From the NCBI GenBank assembly GCA_038503065.1, contig JBCAMK010000015.1:1736001-1800000 (forward strand): a stretch of 64,000 nt of DNA, given 5' to 3'. This document shows positions 1 through 10,208 of the stretch, piece after piece; positions within the stretch are counted from its first letter, which is position 1; every line of letters starts with the position of its first letter. The notes under the pieces are model-generated. The model saw only the letters and a program-made list of their open reading frames with translations. It was not told the origin of the DNA and did no database searches. The position numbers were made by a program, and so were the translations under genes. This stretch comes from Paragyromitra xinjiangensis. Its lineage: Eukaryota; Ascomycota; Pezizomycetes; Pezizales; Discinaceae.

Positions 1-221
1 GAGGGCTATTGGTATGTAAATAGTAGAGTGGATCTTGAGACGTTCAACGACATATACTAGAGAGGCTGGAATTCACAGCAGGAATCCAAGACCGACCTAC
101 CAGAGGTCGACATAAGGCCAACAACAAAAATCGATCCAAAGGGGTAGTCGCTGGCGGGTCAATGTGAAGGGCTCACACAACAGAAGTCAATCCAAAGGGT
201 TAGTCGGACGGTGGACCTGTA

Positions 222-2614
222 CATCAGCAAAACCGATTCTCGGCTCCCGGGTGCTCCCGGACCCTCATGGACGGCGCGGACCAGATGGAGGCAAGTGCCA
301 GTCCATGGAACAGCCATATCCCAAGGACCCTTGCACATGGTTCCCGGACCACACACCACTTCTCACGGACCCTTGTGGACCTCCCTGGACCACCTACCAT
401 AGATGGCGGACCTTCCTGGAGCTCTATCAATTCCTGTGGACCACACTGTCGCTTGTAGGTCGCTTATAGAGCGGCTGTAGGGCGCCAATAATACTACTAC
501 TAGGGGTACGCGAATGCTCATGATTATTGGTATCAATTTGGCTACGTATATTGAAAAGCTACACTATAGGATCTCTATGTACAAAATCAAGCAGTCGCCA
601 CTAGAGGCAACCCCCCCCCGCACTAAACCCGCCTGTGCCTAAATCAATTGTTTGGTCTGCTATTCAGCAGTTGTTTCAGGCGCTGGCACGCAGTCGATTC
701 CGAGTCTATTCAGGAGTCAATTGAGCAGCCAATTCAGCAGGATTCAGAGGCTTAGAAACGGCCGATTCGGAGTCTATTCAGGAGTCAATTCGGCAGTCAA
801 TTCAGCAGGATTCGGAGGCTCAGAAACAGCCGATTCGGAGTCAATTCGGCAGTCAATTCAGCAGGATTCGGAGGCTTAGAAACAGCTGATTCGGGGTCTA
901 TTCGGGAGCCTATTCAGTAGTCAATTCAGCAGGATTCGGAGGCTTAGAAACGGCCGATTCGGAGTCAATTCGGGAGTCGATTCGGAGTCTATTCAGGATC
1001 CTATTCCGCAGTCTATTCGGAGTCTATTCGGGAGTCTATTCGGAGTCTATTCAGGAGTCAATTGAGCAGTCAATTCAGCAGGATTTGGAGGCTTAGAAAT
1101 GGCCGATTTGGAGTCTATTCAGGAGCCTATTCAGCAGTCAATTCAGCAGGATTCGGAGGCTTAGAAACAGCCGATTCGGAGCCGATTCGGAGTCTATTCA
1201 GGAGTCAATTGAGCAGCCAATTCAGCAGGATTCGGAGGCTTAGAAACGGCTGATTCGGAGTCTATTCAGAAGCCTATTCAGCAGTCAATTCAGCAGGATT
1301 CGGAGGCTTAGAAACAGCCGATTCGGAGTCTATTCAGGAGTCTATTCAGCAGTCAATTCAGCAGGATTCGGAGGCTTAGAAACAGCTGATTCGGAGTCAA
1401 TTCAGGAGTCAATTCGGCAGTCAATTCAGCAGGATTCGGAGGCTTAGAAACAGCTGATTCGGAGTCGATTCGGAGTCTATTTAGGAGCCTATTCAGCAGT
1501 CAATCCGGAGCCTATTCGGGAGTCGATTCGGAGTCTATTCAGGAGCCTATTCAGCAGTCAATTCGGAGCCTATTCGGGAGTCGATTTGGAGTCTATTGAG
1601 CAGTCAATTCAGCAGTCAATTCAGCAGTGGATTCGGAGGCTCAGAAACAGCCGATTCGGAGTCTATTCAGGAGTCAATTCGGCAGTCAATTCAGCAGGAT
1701 TCGGAGGCTCAGCAACAGCCGATTCGGAGTCAATTCAGCAGTCAATTCAGCAGGATTCGGAGGCTTAGAAACAGCCGATTCGGAGGCAGCTCGGGAGGCT
1801 CTCAAGCAGTCGATTCAGCAGGCTGTGGAAGCGAGCGAGGTCTGCTGCTGAAGGGGTCCGACCAGGCGAGGTCCGATGTAATAGGGTCCTATGTCTGCTG
1901 TCAACGATGTCCGAATGTATGTGGGATGTTGGAACTGAAGTCACGATGTTAGCAAAGTTCATGTAACTGCATAGTAGGGAGGGAAGGGTAATAGGGAGTG
2001 TGGATGGGTGTGGATGGGTGTGGATGGGTGGGAGTAAGAGAAAAGGGGTAACGTGGCAACAGTACGGGTGGCAGCAAAAGACCTTCGCCAAAAATTCGCT
2101 AAGTCCCTAGGGCCAGGGTTATTGACTCAATTGCAAGCGAGATCCTGCGATCTCCTGTCAGCAGGGTGCGCAATTCGGGACCCTAATAGAGAGCAGGTAC
2201 GTACTTCAGGTTACTGGTGGAGTGGAGGTTCGCACTTCAGGGGACTGGGGGAGGGCAGGTACGCACTTCAGTGGTGTTCAGATCGGTACTGGGGGAAGGT
2301 ACACAGCTCCAGAGAGCGCCATGGAGCTAAGAAAGCAGACCCTGATTGGTACTGGGGGGAGATACGCAACTCCGGAGAGCACCATGGACTGTGCAGCGAA
2401 GCTCCAGGAAGCTCCAGGAGGGTCCATGGGTTTGTAGGTGAGGTCCACAGTGTGTACGGGAGCACAGTCCTTCCGTCCTGTAGTAACCAAAATAGACCAC
2501 AAGACGGGTGGCTGATCCAGTTGTGCTCAGGACTCTCCCACACCAACGCTCAGACCTCCAGGAGAACGCGGGACCGGGAAGTAGAAGCCAGGATCAGAAT
2601 CAGTTTTGCTGATG
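222..2614. mobile_element. Non-autonomous TIR element A (CATCAGCAAAA termini)
   Basis: The element begins CATCAGCAAAA (222-232) and ends TTTTGCTGATG (2604-2614), an exact 11-bp terminal inverted repeat, flanked by TA at 220-221 and 2615-2616. The interrupted satellite unit reads CCTGTA then the element then TACAGAGAACG, while uninterrupted units read CCTGTACATAGAACG. The insertion is therefore precise, with a TA duplication as in Tc1/mariner-type transposition. No transposase is encoded. The interior is a mosaic: GGACC-rich left flank, a 1.1-kb minisatellite, a short (TGGATGGGTG)3 run near 2001-2030, and repeats of GGTAC-GCACTTCAG type near 2200-2350. Mobilisation would need a transposase from elsewhere. 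Confidence 0.75.
690..1832. repeat. Minisatellite of 10-12 bp AGTC-AATTC/TATTC modules inside element A
   Basis: About 1.1 kb is built from variants of ATTCGGAGTCT, ATTCAGGAGTCA, ATTCAGCAGTCA and ATTCAGCAGG, periodically closed by a longer module containing GGAGGCTTAGAAACAGCCG that recurs roughly every 60-130 bp. All frames give low-complexity Ser/Gln/Gly/Arg peptides, so the short open frames here are repeat artefacts and not genes. Confidence 0.85.
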
Positions 2615-3289
2615 TACAGAGAACGTGGCGACGACTTGACAGAGGTCGACATGAAAGGCTCACGCAGCAAAAATCGATCCAAAGGAGTAGTCGCTGGCGG
2701 GTTGACATGAAGGGCTCACACAACAGAAGTCAATCCAAAGGGGTAGTCGGACGGCGTGGCGACGATCTGAGAGAGGTCGACATGAATGGCTCACGCAACA
2801 AAAATCGATCCAAAGAGGTGGTTGATAGCGGGTTGACGTGAAGGGCTCACACAACAGAAGTCAATCCAAAGGGGTAGTCGGACGGTGGACCTGTACATAG
2901 AACGTGGCGACGACCTACTAGAGGTCGACATGAATGGCTCACGCAACAAAAATCGATCCAAAGGGGTGGTCGCTGGCAGGTCAACATGAAGGGCTCACAC
3001 AACAGAAGTCAATCCAAAGGGGTAGTCGGATGGTGACCTGTACATAGAACGTGGCGACGACCTACTAGAGGTCGTCAATAAATAGTACTTCAAATAATCA
3101 CACATGCAGCGAGAGCTCATCAGGGTCGGAAAGCATCTCCAGCACCAAGGACCAATGCCACCTGGCGACAGGCTGCAGCAGCGGAGATGTCCTGAAGACA
3201 ACCAAGATACAAAGGGACCGTTCGGAAGGCACGACATGAATACAGCCACTGGAAGATGACGACCTGAGGAAGGCCGTCAGGAAGTTTGC

Positions 3290-3400
3290 TTAGCTCGCAG
3301 CTGTCTTCCAGGCGGTCAGGAAGACCAAAATCTCTGCAGGCGGAATATGGCCTTCTGGAAGACAAGAAAGCGTCTGGGCGACATTTTTTTTTTGCTGATG
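3290..3400. mobile_element. TIR element B, 3' part only
   Basis: The right end TTTTTTGCTGATG (ending 3400, followed by TA at 3401-3402) matches the ends of elements A, C and D. The preceding bases share the GAATATGGCCTTCTGGAAGAC module with element C. No CATCAGCAAAA left end is found upstream, so the element is truncated or rearranged and its left limit is approximate. It joins Gypsy RNase H coding sequence directly at 3403. Everything upstream in that pol gene (reverse transcriptase, protease, gag) is missing from the window. Confidence 0.6.
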
Positions 3401-3402
3401 TA

Positions 3403-4239
3403 TCTCAGTATGGCGAGGATGGGAAGCTACATCCTGTGGCCTTCTACTCCAAGAAGTTTTCCCCCGCCGAGATAAACTATGACATCCATGACAAGGAAAT
3501 GGGCGCCATAGTGGCTGCTTTCTGAGAATGGGAGCACCTTTTGAAGTCAGTAGAGGGAGAAGTCACTGTGTTCACAGACCATAAGAACCTCGAGTACTTC
3601 AACAGTACCAAGGTCTTAACCCGCCGGCAGGCCAGATGGTCTGAAGACCTGGCGGGTTATAACTTTAAGGTGGTCTACAGATCCGGTGACAAGAATGGGA
3701 AGCCAGATGTCCTATCCAGACGGTGGGATCACCGCCTAGGAGAGGGAGGTGAACCTGCAGTTGTAGAACCGCAGTTGTTTTTCCGTCCTGGGCAATTGGT
3801 ATTGAACCCTGCTAGGCTAGCGGCCATCAGAGTTCACCAACTCCAGTCTACATTCTTGCAGAGGCTTGAAGCTGCGGCAGCTCAAGATATCCAGTGGCAA
3901 GGCATCCGCCAGGCACTACAGGAGAAGAAAGAAGGATTAGACCCGTCACTGTCCCTCAAGAATGGTTTAGTGTTCTACAAGAACCGATGGTATGTCCTGG
4001 AAGGCAGAGACCTCCGCCAGGAAATCTTCACTGAGTGCCATGACAGCAAGATGGCCGGTCACTTCGGGCAGTTCAAGACAGTTGAGAAAATTAAGTCCAA
4101 CTTCTACTGGCCCAACATGGATAAGGACATTGAAGAGTATGTCCGGAGCTGTGATAGCTGCCAGAGGAACAAAACCGCCCGCCATAAGAAGTACGGCGAG
4201 TTATTACCTCTGGAGGTGCCCTACCGTCTCTGGACCTCA
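3403..4239 (+). pseudogene. Gypsy pol fragment: RNase H and integrase zinc finger
   Basis: Translation gives the RNase H signatures [19 protein letters not shown] and VTVFTDHKNLEYF, then the linker KPDVLSRR, then the integrase HHCC zinc-binding domain (HDSKMAGHFG about 4038, followed by CDSCQ near 4155). A TGA at 3523-3525 interrupts the RNase H frame between AAF and EWEHLL, where the family normally has a sense codon. The frame is otherwise open up to the LINE junction at 4239 and resumes in the same frame at 10217. Confidence 0.85.
4231..4239 (+). repeat. Left target-site duplication of the LINE (TGGACCTCA)
   Basis: The nine bases TGGACCTCA occur here immediately before the LINE and again at 10217-10225 immediately after it. 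Removing the insertion and one copy restores the Gypsy codons CTC TGG ACC TCA ATC TCT ATG in frame, which proves the junctions. Confidence 0.85.
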
Positions 4240-4550
4240 TCCTGCACGAGCAAAAAGATCCCTGCAAAACTCCAATTCTACGTTGCAACGGCGTTACACA
4301 CTGCAAAAAGTCTTTAACTCTTCGGCTTCATTTCTCACCACTTCCCCGCACTCGCACCCTTTCATCGGGCGCTCTGCCCCAAATCATCCTGGATTCGCCC
4401 CAAACTCCTCCCAGGAGATCCCGCACACCCTCCCCATCCCCTGTGAAGCTGGTGACCTTTGGCACCAACTTCACCCTCCCCCTCATCGGCAAGAAAAGAA
4501 CCCTCTCCAACCCCTCACCAGCTCCCGCTCGCTCAGGATCACCCACCAAA

Positions 4551-5969
4551 ATGGCACAACCTGGACCTTCCACTGCGCAATCCCTCTTCGAAACAGGCCC
4601 ACAAGGCCTCACTACAGACTCACAGTATCAAGATGAAGCTCTGATGCACGAACTCCCCGACGATTCCACCCCCAATTGGCTTCGCGATTTCTCAATCGCG
4701 GAGGACTACATGCCTGAAATCCCAGACGATGGCAACACCGAGCAATATACCGCCTGGCTCTTGAAATCCAGCTTTGCTCGTATTAACACGCAAACCGAGG
4801 AGAACAACACCCACCTCCTTGCCAAAGTAGCCATGCAGGAGAACGACATTCTCAGGCTCACGGATCAAACCAAGATCCTACAAGAGATGGTCGGAAAATT
4901 ATCCACCACCCTCAATAACATGGCCAGATCCCTCCAAACGATTGACAAGAACACCAGCCAACCCACTCGCACTCCCGTTCCTGCCAACAACCAGCAACAG
5001 AAACCACCCCAAACAACCCAAAAACCTCAGGTCCCGCTGCTAAATAATGGCAAGCCCATGACCTATGCCCAAGCAGCCAACGCCCCCGCTGACCCCTTCA
5101 CCAAAGTCAACAAGGGCAACAAGAAAAAGAAGCCTCTTCCCCCCAAACTCTTCCAGCCACAATTCACGGCCATAAACCGTCAAATCATCCTGGAAACCTC
5201 TGGCGACCTCCCCCCAGTCCTCACCAACAATTCCTTACTCGCCGCCATAAACAAGGAACTCGCCCCACGCAATACATCAATCCTCATCTGCACCAAGACT
5301 GCAAGACACAATTTCGTCCTCACCACACGCCCCGACGAGTCTGCCGAACAAATTTGCTCAGCCTACTCCAAAGAGATCGAAACAGCCTGCACCCTGCTAA
5401 ACATCCCTCTTTCCAAAGTTCGACCTAACTCTAAATGGTCCAAATTCATTATCCATGGCATCCCCACCAAAGCCACCATGACTGAGGTTGCAGAACAGAT
5501 GGCCATTTCGGTCCCCACCTTCACCCTCGCCCAAGTCCCCAGATGGCTCACCACCCCAGAAGCTAGAGCCAACAAGACTCATTCAGCCATCGTCATTGCC
5601 CTCCCTCAGAAATTTACCATGGAAACCCTTGGCCTCCACCAGGTACCCCTCTTCAACTCGTTCTGCCGCATACAGGAATACATCGCCGTCTCCCCCACCA
5701 CCCAATGCCGGAAATGTCAGGAATTTGGACACCACCAACAAACCTGCAAGAAAGACTTCAAATGCGCAATCTGTGCTGAATCCCACGAAACCATCAAGCA
5801 CCCCTGTACCACAGCAGGCTGCCCAACTGGCATCAAATGCACCCACCCACCAATCCGCTGCGCTAACTGCAATCAAGGACACAAAGCCTTTGAACGCAAA
5901 GTTTGCATTGCATACACTAAGCTCACTGAGAGCCTTAAATCTTCCCGAATCACCAACACCAACGTTTAA
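4551..5969 (+). CDS. LINE ORF1 protein, zinc-knuckle nucleic-acid-binding (gag-like)
   Basis: This 472-residue protein starts at ATG 4551, in good context (ACCAAAATGG); the open frame extends upstream only from a GTG at 4443. The first third is acidic and ends in a probable coiled coil around the run of Asn/Leu/Gln near residues 85-130. A Pro/Gln/Lys-rich linker follows. The C-terminal quarter (about residues 385-455) holds three cysteine-rich knuckles, including CRKCQEFGHHQQTC and CANCNQGHKAF. In LINEs this protein coats the element RNA as ribonucleoprotein and chaperones target-primed reverse transcription. Its stop codon overlaps the ORF2 start by one base (TAATG at 5967-5971). The third knuckle departs from strict CCHC spacing. 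Confidence 0.85.
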   Translation: MAQPGPSTAQSLFETGPQGLTTDSQYQDEALMHELPDDSTPNWLRDFSIAEDYMPEIPDDGNTEQYTAWLLKSSFARINTQTEENNTHLLAKVAMQENDILRLTDQTKILQEMVGKLSTTLNNMARSLQTIDKNTSQPTRTPVPANNQQQKPPQTTQKPQVPLLNNGKPMTYAQAANAPADPFTKVNKGNKKKKPLPPKLFQPQFTAINRQIILETSGDLPPVLTNNSLLAAINKELAPRNTSILICTKTARHNFVLTTRPDESAEQICSAYSKEIETACTLLNIPLSKVRPNSKWSKFIIHGIPTKATMTEVAEQMAISVPTFTLAQVPRWLTTPEARANKTHSAIVIALPQKFTMETLGLHQVPLFNSFCRIQEYIAVSPTTQCRKCQEFGHHQQTCKKDFKCAICAESHETIKHPCTTAGCPTGIKCTHPPIRCANCNQGHKAFERKVCIAYTKLTESLKSSRITNTNV

Positions 5970-8900
5970 TGGAGACACAACCTCCCACAACAGGCATAGC
6001 CACGGTGCAGCAGCTGAACTGCGCCAAAGGACAGGCCTCTACTCTTTCAGCCATTTCACATTTTGATCATTCCCGACATACCTTTATTCTCATGCTACAG
6101 GAACCATGGCTTGACCACAACACACTTCCACCTAATTCCAGAACCGCGGATGCATATTATCCTTCCCCGTCACCTAAAGTCATTATTTATATCAAGAAAA
6201 ACCTAAAAAATACAAAAATACATACCACACTCTCACCTAACCCCAACATAATCTCTATCCTCATAAAGATTCCTCATCTAACACTTGAGGTCTGCAACAT
6301 CTATATTCAGCCTCGCAGCAGTGCCAATGATTACCACCTCCCACTTCTTTCACATCATTTTCACCAAAATACAATTCTAGCAGGGGACTTCAACCTACAC
6401 CACCCATGGTGGTATGGTCCCATTGCCGAAAATTATCAACACTTATTTTCGCACCGCATAGCATTAACAGAACAAATCACAAATTGGCTGGATTCCAATA
6501 ACTTTCGCCTACTTAACAAACCAGGCATCCTTACCCATTTTCCCAGAAATGGGCAAAGACCCAGCATCGTCGACCTCACAATGATAAGAGGCCTAACTGA
6601 CATATGCGGACCTTGGTCTGCCCCCCCCAATTGCCCACACAATTCCAATCACGTCTCCCTACACACCACGCTCTACATTCATCCTCCAGAATATTCCAGC
6701 CAACGTTTATATTCTAAAACGAACTGGCCTCTCTTTCACAGCATCATACAGGAAGCGGCCATTCCCTTCAATTACCACAACGAAGAAAAAGCCAATTCCA
6801 CCCTCACTCACATCACAAATGCCATTAACCTGGCCATAGAGTCAACAGTACCTCTGTCCAAACCTCAACCATATTCCAAATCCTGGTGGACACCCAACCT
6901 AAAATCCCTAAAAAGAAAACTTTCATGGGCCGAAACACAAGCTCGGAAATCCAATGCTCCTCCTCACTGGCGAACCCTCGCCAACTCCATAAGAAAAGAA
7001 TACAAAACTGAAATCATGCTAGCCAAATGGGACCACTGGCACCGCACTCTCAAGGACATAACTCCCAGCTCCGCCTGGAACCTTATGAACAGGAGCACTG
7101 CACGCAATAAGCCCAACATCCCCCCAATCCAGAACCAGGAAAGCAACGAGGAGATTGGTAAAGCCTTCCGTCGCACCTTTTTTCCCCCTCAACCCACACC
7201 ACCTGATTTCCCCCCAAATTTCCTAACCCCCTCTACCACCAACACCGAATCCCTTCCTTTTCTAGTCACAGAAAAGGAAATTGAATCCCTTCTCCAAAAA
7301 GCCAACACACGCACTGCAGTCGGCCCGGATGGGATCAATTACATCACACTCAGAGAGGTACACCGCGCCCGTCCCTCCATCCTCACTTCTCTCTTCAACA
7401 ACCTTCTCCGCTTAGGGATCATGCCAACGTCCTGGAAAATAACCCATTGCGTCCCCATCCCTAAATCAAACAAAGTGGATTACTCATCTCCCAAAAGCTA
7501 CTGCCCTGTTTCACTTCTCTCTTGCTTTGGCAAACTCCTGGAGAAAATTGTCGCCAAAAAGCTCGAAACTTGTGCGACGATAAATGGCGCAATCCAACCA
7601 CATCATACAGGAGCAAGAACTGGCGTTTCAGCCATCGATTCCCTCCACTTCATCCTCACACCGGCGCAAAGGCAATTGCTGATACCTGTCCCACACAACG
7701 ACAAAAGAGCTTTAAAACGCCCCTCCCACCCCTCCATTCTAGCGACGGACATTGACGGCGCATTCAACTGTGTTTCACATCCTCATCTTATAAAAATTCT
7801 GGAACATTACACCTTTCCCCAATGGTGCATCAAATGGATGCGAAGTTTCACTTCTAATCGCACACTCGCCTTCCGTATCAATAATGAACTGGAAGCACCT
7901 CAACCCCTAACAGTGGGACTCCCTCAAGGCTCCCCCCTTTCATCCATCGCTTTTGTCATATATGCTGCAGCATTAGATCCCCCCAATCCACATCCTTCCG
8001 AAATTTCCACCATCTACATAGATGACGACACTGCCCTACAAATGAGCAAGAAACCTGCCTTCGCCACCATACGCCTCGCAGAAAGACATAAGGCGAAGGA
8101 AAAACGAGCTTCCTATTTAAACATTAAGTTTTCCGAACCCAAAACGGAACTGATTCATCTCATCACCCCCTTCACCAGCAACCCACAAATTCAAACCATA
8201 TCGCTGAACAACAAAGAAATTCCTCCCTCCCCCCACATCAAAGTCCTAGGCATATTACTTGACCAAAGACTCAATTTCCATTCCCACTGCCAACAAGCCG
8301 CTTCACGCCTGCGAACCTCCCTTTACCTGGTGAATAACCTAGTTAAAGACAAGGGACCCACGCCTAACTTACTGCACCAACTCACCCTCACCATCATTCT
8401 CCCAGCAGCCTTATACGGCTCCGAGGTATGGTGGACTGGCTCACAAAGTATTTTGGACAGACTTTCACCATCATACCATCGCGCCGCAAGGCTTATATCT
8501 GGCCTATCAAAATTCACCCCCATACACAAATTATTACCCGAAGCGGGCTTAGCCCCACTCAACCTATTACTCGATATGCGCACCCAGCTCTATGGAATAC
8601 GTATTCTCCGCAATCCTAAACACTGCCTACACACAGCATTACTACAGCACCTTCACCCCACCGAATTCAAAGGAACAGGACTCCAGCGAGTCGGCTCCCT
8701 AATCGCCAGACTGCTAACTGGCGCGCCACTCGAAGATTTGTCCCTACCCATCCATCCTTATCTAGCTTCATCCCATATTCACATTCAGGGTACCAAACAA
8801 TCTGCCTCCCTAACTCACATGAACTGGCTACATGGCCTAACCGACGCCTGGATTTTATACTCGGATGGCTCCCGCGCGGAAAGCGGCATCACTGCCTCTG

Positions 8901-9703
8901 GATGGAATATCCAACATATACAATATGGCATCACCACCTCCTCACACCAGGGCAATTGCAATCTGGGCCACCAATGCGAGAACGAAGATGCAGAAATACA
9001 TGGCATTCAAGAAGCCTTATATTTCCTCATCCATAATTTACCCGCTGATAATTCCATCATTTACCTTTGCATCGACAACCAAAATGCCTTATTATCACTC
9101 GCTGGTAACAGCACCTCCAATCGCCAATACCTGAAAGACACCTTGGCTCACATTTCCACATTAAATAATCTCAATTCCAAGGTCTTTGGCCGCTGGACCC
9201 CATCGCATACAAATATTCCCGGCAACGAGATCGCAGATCAAATGGCCAAACAAGGCCTCCACCTTTTACCATGCAAACATACTTGCACCACACTGGGATG
9301 GCTCCACCTCCAACCTAAACTCAACCTCCTCAAATCATGGCAACTCACAACTGAAACTCCTGTTGCCCTCCATCCTCCCACAGTTGTACGCTTCCTTCGC
9401 CGAAATCAGGCAAAAGCAATTTCCACCCTTCGCACTCAACAAACCAAGGCGGATCCTAACCCCCTCACGCCTCCCTTCCCATGTCAATGTGGAGCTATTA
9501 ATTCCTCTGCACATCTTGCCCTTTCTTGTCCACTCAATGGCACCACTCGCCCAGATTGGGGCAACGATTGGTACTCAGCTATTCTTCTCAACACGAACCA
9601 CATTGATCTTTTGCATTTCATCCGCGAAAACAATCTGGCCATCATTTCAACAAACAAATATCTTTATGGCGTATCAAATACGAACTTGCTAGATATAAAT
9701 TGA
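5969..9703 (+). CDS. LINE ORF2 polyprotein: endonuclease, reverse transcriptase, RNase H
   Basis: 1244 residues, open throughout. Residues 1-230 are an APE-like endonuclease (LQEPWL, then AGDFNLHHPWW, then VDLTM near the end), which nicks the target. Residues about 430-700 are reverse transcriptase: GPDGINY, LATDIDGAFN (motif A), GLPQGSPLSS (motif B) and IYIDDDTAL (motif C, catalytic Asp pair). Residues about 955-1090 are RNase H (LYSDGSRAESG, HGIQEALYF, CIDNQNALL, GNEIADQMAKQG). A C-terminal Cys/His knuckle (CQCGAINSSAHLALSC) follows. An RNase H domain after RT is typical of Tad1 and I-group LINEs. Translation probably depends on termination-reinitiation at the TAATG shared with ORF1. Confidence 0.9.
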   Translation: METQPPTTGIATVQQLNCAKGQASTLSAISHFDHSRHTFILMLQEPWLDHNTLPPNSRTADAYYPSPSPKVIIYIKKNLKNTKIHTTLSPNPNIISILIKIPHLTLEVCNIYIQPRSSANDYHLPLLSHHFHQNTILAGDFNLHHPWWYGPIAENYQHLFSHRIALTEQITNWLDSNNFRLLNKPGILTHFPRNGQRPSIVDLTMIRGLTDICGPWSAPPNCPHNSNHVSLHTTLYIHPPEYSSQRLYSKTNWPLFHSIIQEAAIPFNYHNEEKANSTLTHITNAINLAIESTVPLSKPQPYSKSWWTPNLKSLKRKLSWAETQARKSNAPPHWRTLANSIRKEYKTEIMLAKWDHWHRTLKDITPSSAWNLMNRSTARNKPNIPPIQNQESNEEIGKAFRRTFFPPQPTPPDFPPNFLTPSTTNTESLPFLVTEKEIESLLQKANTRTAVGPDGINYITLREVHRARPSILTSLFNNLLRLGIMPTSWKITHCVPIPKSNKVDYSSPKSYCPVSLLSCFGKLLEKIVAKKLETCATINGAIQPHHTGARTGVSAIDSLHFILTPAQRQLLIPVPHNDKRALKRPSHPSILATDIDGAFNCVSHPHLIKILEHYTFPQWCIKWMRSFTSNRTLAFRINNELEAPQPLTVGLPQGSPLSSIAFVIYAAALDPPNPHPSEISTIYIDDDTALQMSKKPAFATIRLAERHKAKEKRASYLNIKFSEPKTELIHLITPFTSNPQIQTISLNNKEIPPSPHIKVLGILLDQRLNFHSHCQQAASRLRTSLYLVNNLVKDKGPTPNLLHQLTLTIILPAALYGSEVWWTGSQSILDRLSPSYHRAARLISGLSKFTPIHKLLPEAGLAPLNLLLDMRTQLYGIRILRNPKHCLHTALLQHLHPTEFKGTGLQRVGSLIARLLTGAPLEDLSLPIHPYLASSHIHIQGTKQSASLTHMNWLHGLTDAWILYSDGSRAESGITASGWNIQHIQYGITTSSHQGNCNLGHQCENEDAEIHGIQEALYFLIHNLPADNSIIYLCIDNQNALLSLAGNSTSNRQYLKDTLAHISTLNNLNSKVFGRWTPSHTNIPGNEIADQMAKQGLHLLPCKHTCTTLGWLHLQPKLNLLKSWQLTTETPVALHPPTVVRFLRRNQAKAISTLRTQQTKADPNPLTPPFPCQCGAINSSAHLALSCPLNGTTRPDWGNDWYSAILLNTNHIDLLHFIRENNLAIISTNKYLYGVSNTNLLDIN

Positions 9704-9963
9704 GCATAAGGCAATCCGGGCGGGGGAAGTTTTTCTTTTGTATCCGGTTGGTTTAAAGTTTGATTATAAAATTTCCTTATGTGTTTTTAGTTGGTTTAGT
9801 TGGTTTGGTTTATTTATTTTATGTTTTGTATTTTCTTTATGTTATATTGTGTTTACGGGGTAGTTGAGGTTGGCGGTGGATGAGACCATGTATTTCATAT
9901 ACACGTGTCATTCAGTAGCTAGTTAGGTTAGCGACTGTCTAAAATTAAATGAAATTGGAAATT

Positions 9964-10208
9964 CATCAGCAAAAACAAACGACATTCCTCTGTGGCCTAT
10001 TTGACCTCTGTGGCCTATTTGGCTCCTATTTGGCCTCTGTGGCCTCTGCAGAGGTCAACATTCCTCTGTGGAGGTTTCCGAGGAAATTTTGATATTTTCC
10101 TCTGCAGAGGCCACAGAGGCCACAGAGGTCCAAATAGGAGCCAAATAGGTCACAGAGGTAAGAACATGATCCTAATTTCAAATAGGTCATTTTTTGTTCT
10201 TGCTGATG
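9964..10208. mobile_element. TIR foldback element D in the LINE tail
   Basis: It starts CATCAGCAAAAA (9964) and ends TTCTTGCTGATG (10208). The interior is a long imperfect palindrome: a left block near 10003-10055 reading CTCTGTGGCCTATTTGGCTC and onward is repeated in reverse complement near 10101-10158, so the single strand would fold into a hairpin of roughly 50 bp. TTGGAAATT occurs on both sides (9955-9963, 10209-10217). This could be a 9-bp target duplication or simply a TTGGAAA repeat already present in the LINE tail, in which case only TT was duplicated. No coding capacity of its own. Confidence 0.75.

Larger units (their letters stand above)
103..3070. repeat. Tandem array of ~147-bp units, interrupted by a mobile element
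   Basis: Unit starts marked by AGAGGTCGACATGAATGG-like sequence fall at about 103, 2641, 2772, 2920 and 3067, giving periods of 131, 148 and 147 bp. Each unit is itself a diverged duplication: one half carries CTCACGCAACAAAAATCGAT, the other CTCACACAACAGAAGTCAAT, both followed by CCAAAGGGGTAGTCG. The first unit is split by a 2.4-kb insertion. The later intact units preserve the empty site (around 2891 and 3041). The array lies next to the broken Gypsy element and may be part of it, but no LTR or gag is recognisable here. Confidence 0.8.

Noticed and set aside
652..1952. Several overlapping open frames with Ser/Gln-rich peptides
   Set aside because: They are read-through of the AATTCAGCAGTC minisatellite in all three frames, without start context or domain.
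4443..4550. Longer N-terminus for LINE ORF1
   Set aside because: The extension starts at GTG, not ATG. The ATG at 4551 has good context and gives a normal protein.
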